Shown one piece after another: positions 27,639 through 37,300 of a stretch of DNA of 64,000 bases. Positions within the stretch are counted from its first letter, which is position 1. Every line of letters starts with the position of its first letter. A model generated the notes under the pieces. That model ran no database searches and was not told where the DNA came from. It saw nothing but the letters and a program-made list of their open reading frames with translations. The stretch spans positions 129,972 to 193,971 of the forward strand of contig CAYUPI010000005.1 in the NCBI GenBank assembly GCA_964446585.1, given 5' to 3'. Origin of the DNA: CAYUPI01 sp964446585 (GTDB lineage: Bacteria; Verrucomicrobiota; Verrucomicrobiia; Limisphaerales; UBA8199). Both the position numbers and the translations under genes were made by a program.

Positions 27639-28388
27639 ATGACCGCTCCAATCGCCGAATTCATTGGTACCGCAATTCTCGTCACCTTCGGAAATGGCGT
27701 GGTGGCCAACGTAGTTCTCGCCCGAACCAAGGGAAATAATTCCGGTTGGATCGTCATAACAGCCGGCTGGGCCTTGGGAGTGTTCATCGGCGTATTCAGC
27801 GCGCAAGCGGTCAGTGGCGCCCACCTCAACCCGGCCGTCACCCTGGCCATGGCGGCAGCGGGAAAGTTTCCCTGGGCCAGCGTCGCTGGTTATCTGCTGG
27901 CACAGCTTCTAGGGGGCGTTGCCGGAGGCGCGCTCGTCTTCCTGTTCTACCGTGAACATTTCAAGGCGACCGACAATGGCGACGCCAAGCTTGCCTGTTT
28001 TTGCACCGCTCCGAACGTGCGCAACATCCCTCAGGCACTTCTTTGTGAAGTCATCGGCACCTTCCTCCTAGTCCTGCCGGTCTTCCTGATGACGGACGCC
28101 AAAATCAAACTCCCTTTCCTTCCCGCGCCCTCCAGCGATGTCGTTATTGGTTTGGGAACCCTTGGCGCGCTCCCTGTGGCTTTGCTCGTTTTCGGGATTG
28201 GCCTTTCTTTGGGAGGGACCACGGGCTATGCGATCAATCCCGCGCGCGACCTTGGCCCTCGTGTTGTACACGCTCTGCTGCCCGTGCCGGCCAAGCGCGA
28301 CAGCGACTGGAGCTATGCCTGGATACCCGTCCTTGCCCCGATCATCGGCGGTTTGCTCGCCGCCGGTGTTCATTCGCTCCTGAAATGA
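27639..28388 (+). CDS. glpF: Aquaglyceroporin (glycerol facilitator)
   Basis: A 249-residue MIP-family channel with six membrane helices and two NPA half-helices: SGAHLNPAVTLA and AINPARDLGPR. The Asp after the second NPAR is the mark of glycerol-conducting members rather than water-only aquaporins. I chose ATG 27639; an upstream GTG at 27612 would add nine residues with no family support. It is translated with glpK. Confidence 0.94.
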   Translation: MTAPIAEFIGTAILVTFGNGVVANVVLARTKGNNSGWIVITAGWALGVFIGVFSAQAVSGAHLNPAVTLAMAAAGKFPWASVAGYLLAQLLGGVAGGALVFLFYREHFKATDNGDAKLACFCTAPNVRNIPQALLCEVIGTFLLVLPVFLMTDAKIKLPFLPAPSSDVVIGLGTLGALPVALLVFGIGLSLGGTTGYAINPARDLGPRVVHALLPVPAKRDSDWSYAWIPVLAPIIGGLLAAGVHSLLK

Positions 28389-28394
28389 GCCGTC

Positions 28395-28952
28395 CTACGC
28401 AGCTTGTGGCTCGCGTTGCCCAGAAGCCGCTTCCTCGGCATCCTCGTCACCCGATTCTTGCGGCTCTCCATACTTCGAGCAGGAGCCAAGCTCACCGAGC
28501 TGGACACGATTCGACCCGCCCCGCGCCTCGATTTGGGCCTGGGCGGCGAGGGAAAAACGGGTCCAGGGAATGGCTTTGAGGCGTTCGGCTTCGATCCGGG
28601 CGCCGCTCAGCTCGCAGATGCCGTAGTTGCCTTTGGCGATGCGGTTGAGCGCTTGGTCGATTTCGTAAAGGGCCTCTTGCGCCGAGGAGAGCAACGCCAA
28701 GGCGCAATCGTGGTCGTAGGAATCGGTCGCCGCGTCAGCCATATGCTCACTGAACGCGCAAAGCTCCGCTTGGGCGTTCTCAGTTTGCGTTTTTCTTTCC
28801 CGAAAGATGCGCTCGCGCAATTCCGTCAGCCGATCATGGTGCTCGGCCCATCGGCTCGGGACCTTCTTGCCGTTGGCGGCTCCGAGGATATCTAGAGTTG
28901 AGCTCCTGCCCCGCTGTTGGGGACCTCTTGCAGAGTCAATGGCATTTTTCAT
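28395..28952 (-). CDS. DksA/TraR-family protein with a degenerate zinc finger
   Basis: A 185-residue protein. The central coiled coil (about 40-115) and the following GNYGICELSGARIEAERLKAIPWTRFSLAAQ match the DksA/TraR finger region. Three of the four expected Cys are replaced (C-x-x-S, then F-x-x-A), so the site should not bind zinc in the usual way. Cys-poor DksA paralogues that still act on RNA polymerase are known in other bacteria. The N-terminal 35 and C-terminal 30 residues are extensions, the latter acidic (GDEDAEEAAS). It is convergent with glpF, with six bases between stops. A role in transcription control is inferred. Confidence 0.82.
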   Translation of the reverse strand: MKNAIDSARGPQQRGRSSTLDILGAANGKKVPSRWAEHHDRLTELRERIFRERKTQTENAQAELCAFSEHMADAATDSYDHDCALALLSSAQEALYEIDQALNRIAKGNYGICELSGARIEAERLKAIPWTRFSLAAQAQIEARGGSNRVQLGELGSCSKYGEPQESGDEDAEEAASGQREPQAA

Positions 28953-29189
28953 AGCAAATTGTCGTTATCGGCTTCGGAACCGTGGGCGCCGGGAACAGGT
29001 CCGGGCGCCCCGCGGAATTTCAAAAGTGCATTAGCAGTTTCAGGGCCAACCTCACCCGAGTTCTCGAACTCCATTTGCCGCTGCTTCGCTCCATCTTGGG
29101 CCAGTGCCGTTTAGACTTTGGACATTGGCCCCGGATCGCGTATAGGTTCACACGTTCGCATTTGCGCTCGAAATTGGGTCTCGCCGCTT

Positions 29190-31883
29190 ATGCCCGCAGC
29201 CCTGGAAAAGACTAATCAGCAAATACCGCCGCCACCCGCGGTCAGGAAGGCGCCGGCCGTGCAGGTTTCGCAGCGGTTGGCTGAAGCCGCCCGTCTTGAT
29301 GGCCCGGAAGTGCTTCGCTCGATGGAATCGTCACCCGACGGATTGTCCTCGGAAGCGGTCTCCCAGCGACTCGAGCAGTACGGAGCCAACGAGATTGCCC
29401 GCGAGAAAAAACAGAGCTGGGTTCAACGCCTCTATCTGGCCGCGCGCAATCCGCTGGTGATCCTCCTGACGGTCCTGGCTGTTCTCTCGTTCGCGACCGG
29501 GGACTTCCGCGCAGGGACGGTCATGCTGCTGATGGTCCTGCTTGGTTTGTCGCTGCGGTTCGTCCAGGAGAGCCGCGCGGATGCGGCCGCGGCCAAGCTC
29601 AAGGCCATGATCAGCGTTACGGCGACGGTGGTGCGCGACAGCCAGCCGCGGGAAATTGCACTCCGCCAACTGGTGCCGGGGGATGTCGTAAAGCTATCGG
29701 CGGGCGATATGATCCCCGCTGACGTCCGACTTATTTCCGCCAAGGACCTGTTCGTCATTCAGGCCACACTCACCGGCGAGTCGCTGCCGGTTGAGAAGAG
29801 CGAGGCGCGCGATTTGCGCGAAAACGTCTCGCCTCTCGAACATTCCAATATCTGTTTCCTGGGCACCAGCGTCGAAAGCGGTTCGGCGGCGGCGGTCATC
29901 GTGGCCACCGGCTCGCAGACTTATTTCGGCAAAGTGGCCAAAAGTATCACCGGCCAGCAAGTCGAGACGGCCTTTGATCGCGGAGTCAAACGCTTCACCT
30001 GGTTGATGATTCGCTTCATGCTGGTGATGGTGCCGCTGGTGTTTGTGATCAACGGCATCACCAAGCATGACTGGCACAAGGCTTTTTTCTTCTCAATGGC
30101 CGTGGCGGTCGGACTGACGCCGGAAATGCTGCCGATGATTGTGTCGGTCTGCCTGTCGAAAGGCGCTCTGGCCATGTCCAAAAAGAAGGTCATCGTCAAG
30201 CGCCTCAATTCCATCCAGAACTTCGGCGCCATGAACGTGCTGTGCACGGACAAGACCGGCACGCTGACCCTCGACCACGTCATCCTGGAGATCTATTGCG
30301 ACGTTTTTAAGAACGAAAACATGGAAGTGCTGCGCGATGCCTACCTCATCAGCCATTTTCAAACCGGTCTCAAAAACGTCCTCGACCGCGCCGTCTTGCA
30401 GCACCAGGAACTGCATCGCGAGTTGTCGCTCGAGAAATACACCAAGCTGGACGAGATCCCATTCGATTTCTCGCGGCGGATGATGTCGGTCGTGGTTGAA
30501 GGCCCGGGCGGCGAGCGCCAGTTGCTCACGAAGGGCGCGCCGGAGGCCGTCTTTGCGAAGTGCACTCACTTCGAGAGCGAGGGTGAGATCTTTCCGATGG
30601 AACCGATCCTGGTTGGTAACTTGATCGAACAAGTCAATGACCTCAGCGAAGATGGTTTCCGGGTCCTGGCCGTCGCCACGCGCAAGGTCGATAAGCGCGC
30701 TGCCTATTCGAAAGCCGACGAATCCGAGTTGGTGCTGACGGGCTATTTGGCCTTCCTCGATCCGCCGAAAGACACCGCCGCCAAAGCCATCACGGTGCTC
30801 CGACAAAATGGCGTGACCGTCAAGGTCCTCACCGGCGACAATGATCTTATTACGCGCAAAGTCTGCAAGGAGGTCGGCATCCAGGTCGACAAAATCGTCC
30901 TGGGCAGTCAGGTCGAGAGCATGTCTGACTCGCAGCTCGCTGAAGCGGTCGAGTGCACGGACGTGTTCGCCCGTCTCTCGCCGGCGCACAAACAACGGAT
31001 CGTGCAGGCCCTCCAGCACTCGGGCCACGTCGTCGGGTTCATGGGCGACGGCATTAATGACGCGCCGGCGTTGCGCGCCGCCGATGTCGGCATTTCGGTG
31101 GATAATGCGGTCGATATCGCCAAGGAGTCAGCCGATGTCATTTTGCTCGAAAAGAACCTGATGGTTTTGGAAGAAGGGGTCCTGGAGGGCCGCAAGGTGT
31201 TCGCGAACATCCTCAAATACATCCGGATGGGCGCCAGCTCGAATTTTGGCAACATGTTCAGCGTTATCGGTGCCAGTGCGTGGCTGCCCTATCTGCCCAT
31301 GCAGCCCTTGCAGATTTTAACAAATAACCTGCTGTATGATTTCTCCCAGGTTCCAATCCCGACCGATAACGTCGGCCCGCAGCAAACGGCCAAGCCGCGT
31401 CCCTGGCAAATCGGGCAGATCGCAAAGTTCATTGTCTTCATTGGCCCGATCAGCTCGATTTTTGATTACACGACCTACCTGGTGATGTGGTTCTTTTTCA
31501 AGTGCAGCCACCTGGGATTGGTGCCCCCGGCACACCTGCTGGCTCGTTACCCGGCCGCGTCGGACCCGAACAAGAGCTATGCCGCGGCCCTGTTCAGCAC
31601 CGCTTGGTTTGTCGAATCGCTGATGACGCAAACGCTTATCATCCATGTAATCCGGACCAATCTCTTGCCGTTCGTTCAATCGCGTGCGAGCTGGCAATTG
31701 ACTATGACCACGATGCTGATCATGGCGCTGGGAGCGTACCTGCCCTACTCACCTGTAGCCTCCGCACTGGGCTTTGTGCCTTTGCCGGTCTTGTATTGGC
31801 CGATTCTGTTGGCGACCTTGCTCTGTTACGTCGGCCTGACACAGCTTATCAAGATGTGGCTCATTCGCAAGGCTTGGGTCTGA
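29190..31883 (+). CDS. mgtA: Magnesium-importing P-type ATPase
   Basis: A P-type ATPase of 897 residues, type IIIB (MgtA/MgtB). The dephosphorylation motif is LTGESLPVEKSE. The phosphorylated Asp354 is in CTDKTGTLTLD, and the hinge is MGDGINDAPALRAADVGISVD. The C-terminal MgtA signature NLLYDFSQVPIPTDNV is present. About ten membrane helices fit the family. It brings Mg2+ into the cell at the cost of ATP. I chose ATG 29190; an in-frame GTG or ATG 72 bases upstream would add an atypical peptide. Transcription in enterobacteria is under a 5' leader switch; the 237-base leader region here shows nothing I can recognise. Confidence 0.95.
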   Translation: MPAALEKTNQQIPPPPAVRKAPAVQVSQRLAEAARLDGPEVLRSMESSPDGLSSEAVSQRLEQYGANEIAREKKQSWVQRLYLAARNPLVILLTVLAVLSFATGDFRAGTVMLLMVLLGLSLRFVQESRADAAAAKLKAMISVTATVVRDSQPREIALRQLVPGDVVKLSAGDMIPADVRLISAKDLFVIQATLTGESLPVEKSEARDLRENVSPLEHSNICFLGTSVESGSAAAVIVATGSQTYFGKVAKSITGQQVETAFDRGVKRFTWLMIRFMLVMVPLVFVINGITKHDWHKAFFFSMAVAVGLTPEMLPMIVSVCLSKGALAMSKKKVIVKRLNSIQNFGAMNVLCTDKTGTLTLDHVILEIYCDVFKNENMEVLRDAYLISHFQTGLKNVLDRAVLQHQELHRELSLEKYTKLDEIPFDFSRRMMSVVVEGPGGERQLLTKGAPEAVFAKCTHFESEGEIFPMEPILVGNLIEQVNDLSEDGFRVLAVATRKVDKRAAYSKADESELVLTGYLAFLDPPKDTAAKAITVLRQNGVTVKVLTGDNDLITRKVCKEVGIQVDKIVLGSQVESMSDSQLAEAVECTDVFARLSPAHKQRIVQALQHSGHVVGFMGDGINDAPALRAADVGISVDNAVDIAKESADVILLEKNLMVLEEGVLEGRKVFANILKYIRMGASSNFGNMFSVIGASAWLPYLPMQPLQILTNNLLYDFSQVPIPTDNVGPQQTAKPRPWQIGQIAKFIVFIGPISSIFDYTTYLVMWFFFKCSHLGLVPPAHLLARYPAASDPNKSYAAALFSTAWFVESLMTQTLIIHVIRTNLLPFVQSRASWQLTMTTMLIMALGAYLPYSPVASALGFVPLPVLYWPILLATLLCYVGLTQLIKMWLIRKAWV

Positions 31884-32250
31884 GGCTGCCGTCCTTCTTC
31901 ACCTTCATTGGCTTGGGGCGCGCGTGCCGGGGCTGATAAACGCCGAGCCTGCCGCCGCCCGGAAGCGTAATCTCGGTTACGAAGCCGCAGCCTCGATCCT
32001 GGATTGGAGCGCAGCGAATGCGACGTTTTTTGAGCATAGCGGTGAATGCCGCGACGTCATCACACATGAGATAGAGCTCATGCACGTCATTCCTCTCGGA
32101 AGGGTGCACGGCAACCTCCGCTGGTGGTAACCCAAAGATCAGTCAGCCCTCTCCTGCTTCGACGTGGGTGAGCTTGAGCACAACGCGCAAAAAGGCACGG
32201 TCAGCCTCTGCGTTCTTGCTGTAGATTATCGCATGCGCGCCAATGATCAT
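31861..32250 (-). pseudogene. VOC-family (glyoxalase-like) gene with in-frame TGA at codon 36
   Basis: ATG at 32250 follows a strong ribosome site (AGGAG, six bases away). The first 35 codons read MIIGAHAIIYSKNAEADRAF, ending in HVEAGEG. Codon 36 (32143-32145) is TGA, and the frame then continues LIFGLPPAEVAVHPSERNDV to a normal C-terminus (GGGRLGVYQPRHARPKPMKV). The family has Trp at that place (GGGWLIFGLPP), so TGG became TGA. The rest of the frame is intact over 129 codons and well conserved, which suggests either a recent mutation, a sequence error or readthrough. Its 3' end overlaps the last 23 bases of mgtA on the opposite strand. Confidence 0.83.
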
Positions 32251-32262
32251 CGTGATCTCCTT

Positions 32263-34311
32263 TCAGTTTCTTTCGTGACCCAGTTCGGCCACAAAGCCGC
32301 CATCGAGCGCAAGGTGAACATTAAGCGTGCTCTTCCGTGACAGGTTCAGTGTTTCGGTGGTTAGCTGGTTCGGATCGGCGTCGGTATCCGGAGCGTCTTT
32401 CCAGATCCTGGCGCTGTAGCGCCCCCGGCCAAGAAACGAGAGTGGGAGGGCCAGATCTCTCGGCCCTTTTGCCGACAGTCCGCCGAGGTACCAGGTCGTG
32501 CCCTTGCGACGTGCGGTGACCAACAGATCGCCGACCTGAGCGGCGACGACCCTGGTCTCGTCCCACCAGGTCGGGACGAGTTTGATGAACTGGAATCCGG
32601 GTTGTCCCTCATACGCGGTCGGATAGTCCGCCACCATCGGATTGGGATTATCGAAGCAGACGTACATGGCAAGCATGTGACAACGTGTGCCCAACACGTT
32701 CGGAGCGATGGTGCGGGGCTTGAATTGGGCGCGCGGCACGGCCCTGAACCCACCAAGATGGTAATCCATCGGTCCGGCGATGAGTCTGGTGAAGGCCATC
32801 ATGAGGCCGTGCTCGGGCGTGCAAAGGTCACTCCACTTGAGGTATTCCAGATTGAGCGCGCCTTCATGGTTCATGAGATTGGGATAGGTACGCTGCCAGC
32901 CGGTCGCCTTCCAGACTCCGTGGAAATGAATCAAAATGTGGTGACGAGCAGCGGCCTGGAGGACCGATTCTGCGAATTCGACGGAGTCCTGATCGTCATG
33001 GTCGAAGAAATCCACCATCATGCCGCTCCAGCCGAGCTTCTCGAACGCCGCGAAAGCCTCTTCGACTCGCCCGCGGAGGGCGCCCTGGTGCACCCACGTC
33101 CAGAGCCGCACCTGCTTTGAATCTGCGTACTGCCGAATCGCGGCCAGATCGAATCCCTCTCGGGGCCGCGTTACGTCGGTGTCCTGTCCCGGCACCACGC
33201 CAGGCTTGGACTGGTAATACCAGGGTGTGATTGTGGTTTCGGTTGAAGTCAGAGAGTGGGTGGGAATGCCGTTGCGGGCGCAGAAGTCGATGTATTTCCT
33301 GGCCATGTCGAAGGAAAGGATCGGCTCACCAGGGTGGCCGTCATAGACGTCGCCATTCCACCAGGAGAAAGTGAGTTTGCCGGGCTTGATCCACGAAGTG
33401 TCCGTCAGTGCTGGAGGATCATTCAGACAGTAAATCGTCTCTGATTCAAGCAACGCGCCTGGCCGGTCGGCGATGAGAACCACGCGCCAGGGCGTCTGCA
33501 TCGGCAGCGGGCGGACAACTTTCGTTCCGTCCGGACGAGGTGTGAGTTCGCAAAACAGACCGTCGGGGGATTCCGCAACGGAAGGCCAGATCAGTGACAT
33601 ACCAGCGTAGTGACGCAACGAAGCTTCGGTGATCGCTACGAAAGTGTCGTCGGGCCAGGAGAACGTCAGCGGCGTGTCCAGCAATGTGTCTCGCCGAATG
33701 TCATGGCAGCCCACGGAAAGGACGTTGTGCTCATGGGAAGTCCGGTAGTTTTCTAGATACTGCACGTGGGCGGTCGGCTCACCTTCCAGATTGAATGAGG
33801 TGATTTCGTTTGTGATAGCAACTAAAGTCCCTCCTCCCTGGGCGGGTAACTCATAGCGCAGTGCGATCGCGTCGTCGTAACAGCGGAAAACCACGTCCGT
33901 GCGGCGGTGCTGCGGAGTTTCCAGTGTGTAACGGATTTCCCGAAATCGATCGTTTGCATGGTCGGCCTTCCCGAACAAAACCGGCACGCGCTCATCCACC
34001 GACGTGCGGCGTTGATGCAAAACCCGCGCACCGACCATCAAATCGCCGGCATCTGCAGTTTGAAGTCCCAAACCGCACTTAGTAAGAATTGGCATTCCAT
34101 GAAAGGTGGCCGACCACTGTGGCCGCTCGGCGGTCCATCGCGTGGGCATTTGAATGGAGACTTTGATCCGGCCATCCGGCGAGCTGAGAAGGTTGCTCTC
34201 GCCCGCTTGCGTGTCGAGATGACCCGTGGCGCTCCAAAAGCCCATCAGCACTGCGAACCAGACGGCCTTTCGGAGCGTGCGAGCGGCCGAGTCAGAAAGC
34301 GGAGCCCTCAC
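32263..34311 (-). CDS. Glycoside hydrolase family 97 protein
   Basis: A 682-residue exported enzyme. The N-terminus has a hydrophobic segment (AVWFAVLMGFWSATG) and LSSPDGRIKVSI, the start of the GH97 beta-sandwich. The central barrel has SWWNGDVYDGH, a segment DFFDHDDQDSVEF, HFHGVWKATGWQRTYPNLMNHEGAL and CTPEHGLMMAFTRLIAGPMDY. These match GH97 enzymes such as SusB, which remove alpha-linked glucose or galactose. Whether this one is inverting or retaining cannot be settled by eye. The start is GTG at 34311, 17 bases after the M56/secretin gene on the same strand, so it may belong to the BlaI-controlled operon. Confidence 0.87.
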   Translation of the reverse strand: MRAPLSDSAARTLRKAVWFAVLMGFWSATGHLDTQAGESNLLSSPDGRIKVSIQMPTRWTAERPQWSATFHGMPILTKCGLGLQTADAGDLMVGARVLHQRRTSVDERVPVLFGKADHANDRFREIRYTLETPQHRRTDVVFRCYDDAIALRYELPAQGGGTLVAITNEITSFNLEGEPTAHVQYLENYRTSHEHNVLSVGCHDIRRDTLLDTPLTFSWPDDTFVAITEASLRHYAGMSLIWPSVAESPDGLFCELTPRPDGTKVVRPLPMQTPWRVVLIADRPGALLESETIYCLNDPPALTDTSWIKPGKLTFSWWNGDVYDGHPGEPILSFDMARKYIDFCARNGIPTHSLTSTETTITPWYYQSKPGVVPGQDTDVTRPREGFDLAAIRQYADSKQVRLWTWVHQGALRGRVEEAFAAFEKLGWSGMMVDFFDHDDQDSVEFAESVLQAAARHHILIHFHGVWKATGWQRTYPNLMNHEGALNLEYLKWSDLCTPEHGLMMAFTRLIAGPMDYHLGGFRAVPRAQFKPRTIAPNVLGTRCHMLAMYVCFDNPNPMVADYPTAYEGQPGFQFIKLVPTWWDETRVVAAQVGDLLVTARRKGTTWYLGGLSAKGPRDLALPLSFLGRGRYSARIWKDAPDTDADPNQLTTETLNLSRKSTLNVHLALDGGFVAELGHERN

Positions 34312-34327
34312 AGGTAGATGCGCCCCA

Positions 34328-37300
34328 TTATTTGGGCCTAGGCAGCGGTTGTTCGATCTCGCTGTCGCTGTGCACCCGATTCCCAGCGGGGTCGATGAGG
34401 GTTGGCGTGATGAAGATCAAGAGGTGCTTTCTCGATTTGGGGCTGGATTCACTCTGGACCTTCCGGCCGATGTGTGGCGGCCCGCCCAAGCCAGGCGCTT
34501 TGTCCCTGAGCCCCTTGATTTCCTCCTCTTTGACCAAGCCGACGAGCATGAGCGTCTGTCCATCGAAGAGCTGTTCGGATGTGCTGAGCTGTCTAAACCG
34601 GAAATGGGGCAAAGGGAGGTGCGCCACCGCGTTTGAGACGACTTGCCTGGGGTCGTCATATCCCAAAAACTCCGTCACGGTCCCAACCACAGTCAGCTTG
34701 ATCGAAAAGCCGTCTCGCTCAATATGCGGAGTCACGTCCAGAACTGGCCCAACCGCAACGCGCTCTGTCCGGTACAAATTCGTGCTCGTGCTCGGTGTTT
34801 GCGGCGTCCAGCCTGGCGCCGTGACAACGGTGAGCTCATCGACAGCCTGGACTTGGGTCTGACGCCCGCTGAGGGTTGTCACGCTTGCGTCCGAAAGAAG
34901 ATCGACGCCCTCGCGTTGCTCCAGCGCGTGCAACAGAACGCGATATTGAGGGTCGCTGAGAATACCCTTCCCGGTGACCACCGCTGCGTTCGTCGGCGGG
35001 TGAATCCCATAAAGATCCTGATGCTGCATTGGAACTGTGCCCTCTGCGATGCTCGGTGAGGTAGAGTTCGTTACGAGACTTATCACAATCGGCGCCCGTA
35101 GCCCGTCCAATAGATACCTTGCCTCTCCATCGCCGATTTCAACGAACTTGATTTTGATGTACACTTGGAGATCGTTAGCGTGCGAGCCCTCGCCAAAATC
35201 AGCCCCCGGCGACTCGTTGGTGTGATATTGTTCGGACTCAATTTCGAGGGTTTTCGTATTGTAGCGTATTCTGTCGCCGGTCCAGGTGCGTCCACTGCGC
35301 TGAAGGACCGCTTTGCCTTCGGCGAGCACCTCACCTGACCGCTGGTCAAGATGGATGGTGTCAGCGGTAAGCCTAGCTCCGCCAAAAGTTACCACCGCAC
35401 CGTTGGTGGCCACCACCAAACCTGAATCGAGCGAGTACTCAACAATCGAATCTCCTGAACCTTGTAATGTGAATGGCCGAAGCAACTGACCGGGCTCGCT
35501 TATCTGCTGGGGTGCCTTGGCTTGAGCAGCATCGGGCAAGCCGTTCGTTTGAGTTAATATCGGCGCCATTGGTGTAACTGCGGGGCCTTGCTCGTGCCTC
35601 GAATGGACCTCATGTTGGGCTTCGAGATTTTTGATATTCTGGAGTGCTTCTTCGATGATGTCCAGGTCCTGCAGCGTGGCCCGTACCAGCAATGTCCCTT
35701 CGCGATCGCCGTAGAACAAGGATTTAGGCGGGCGAAGATCGACGCCCCGCATCAGCAAGAACTCCCGCAGTTCGCCCAGGATCTCGGCTGTTTCGTTAGT
35801 CCTCCCGAAGACATCCACGGCGGCTTCGCGTTCACGTGCTGTCCGAATCTGCCCGATGCCCTCGAGGGCCTTCCGCAAACCGAGTCGCAAGGTCTCCAGA
35901 TCGATTTTGAAGGTTCGCAAGAAAAGCGGTGGAATACCAGTGCGCGAGACCATGGAGAACTCTACGGCATGTTTTTCAATTGAGTATTTGATGGGTTTAT
36001 CGGCCCCTTTGACGATGGCATCCAACAAGTCGATTAACCGCACATCGGTTAATGGGGGATTAATGGTGATCCGGATCTCCCCAGCATCGACTGGCTCCGC
36101 CGAGGTGCCGGCAGCGACTGGCTCCGCCGAGGTGCCGGCAGCGACTGGCTCCGCCGAGGTGCCGGCAGCGACTGGCAGTCCACTCACAAGATCGATCGGT
36201 GTGGGAGCATCAAAATTGACATTGGGCGTAATAAGAAAATTGATACCCTTCTTTTTCGGGTCACGCTTCGCGACTTCAGCACTGAGGTCTTTAACCACTT
36301 CGCTCAGCGGCAGGCCAGCCCAGCCTTTGTCGAGCCGCATGTGATCAAGCATCGCCAGTATGGCCTGCCGGCCGGTTGCATGCTCCCGGACCACTTCGTC
36401 CACGATGGTCTCGGGTAGGTTGTAGCCGGCGGTCTTGAACTGCTGCAAAATCAACTGGCGGTCCCCGAGCCTGCCTGGGCCGCGGAAGGGGTCGGGATGG
36501 TCCTGAACGGCAATCGGCGAATCTGCTCCAAGCGCCGGCCCAGCTAGGTTGGTCCAGGCGACGGCTCCCTGTTTGGCCTTATGGCGCTCGAGCCAGTCTC
36601 TTAGTGGCGCCAGGTCCGAGGCGGCCGACTTTGCACTGGGCAGTGGACCGTGACCGGTGCTTCGGTCGGCGCCATTTTCTGTCGCGCTCCGCGTCAACAG
36701 AACAAGCTGGCATTTGCCTGAAGCGAGCTCCTCTGACGCAGCCCAGAGGAGCGCGCCGCCGGGAGGGATGGAGGCTTCTGCTTGTTCGAGCACGCTTGGC
36801 TGCTCGGCCGGGGTCAGTTCCATCTGGCAGCGAACGGATTCGGTGTCACTCAAGGGCGAGAGCGTGAATTCGATGGGGACCCATTCCGGTAGCGCTGAAA
36901 CAAGTTCGATCCGGGCACTGATGGTGGGGCCACCTTCACTGCTCGGCTTGACTTCATAATTCACAAAATTGCTCGTGACTCCGCCGACGCGATAATGGTA
37001 CCTGCCGCCACTAAACTTCTGAAAATGCAACGGCTCGCCTTCCGCAATGGGCCGGACGCTAGCCCGTTGCAGGCCGGTTTGGACGGCAGCGAGGTCGTTG
37101 GCGCCAATCACCATCAATCGGTTGTTTTGCAGAAGTGAAGGAAGAAAAGCTTGCACCATCGACGATTCGGCGCTGAAGAACTGAGCATCGAGATCGATTT
37201 CCAAATAGCCGGGTAAGCGCGAATCGGGCGACGGGTCTGCTTGAGATTGCGCGTCGTTCAACGCCTGGCGCGGCCGCTCAGGGGCCTGGCCCATAGGGAC

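Noticed and set aside
30093..31028. Minus-strand frame of 311 codons inside mgtA
   Set aside because: Antisense shadow of the P-type ATPase domain.
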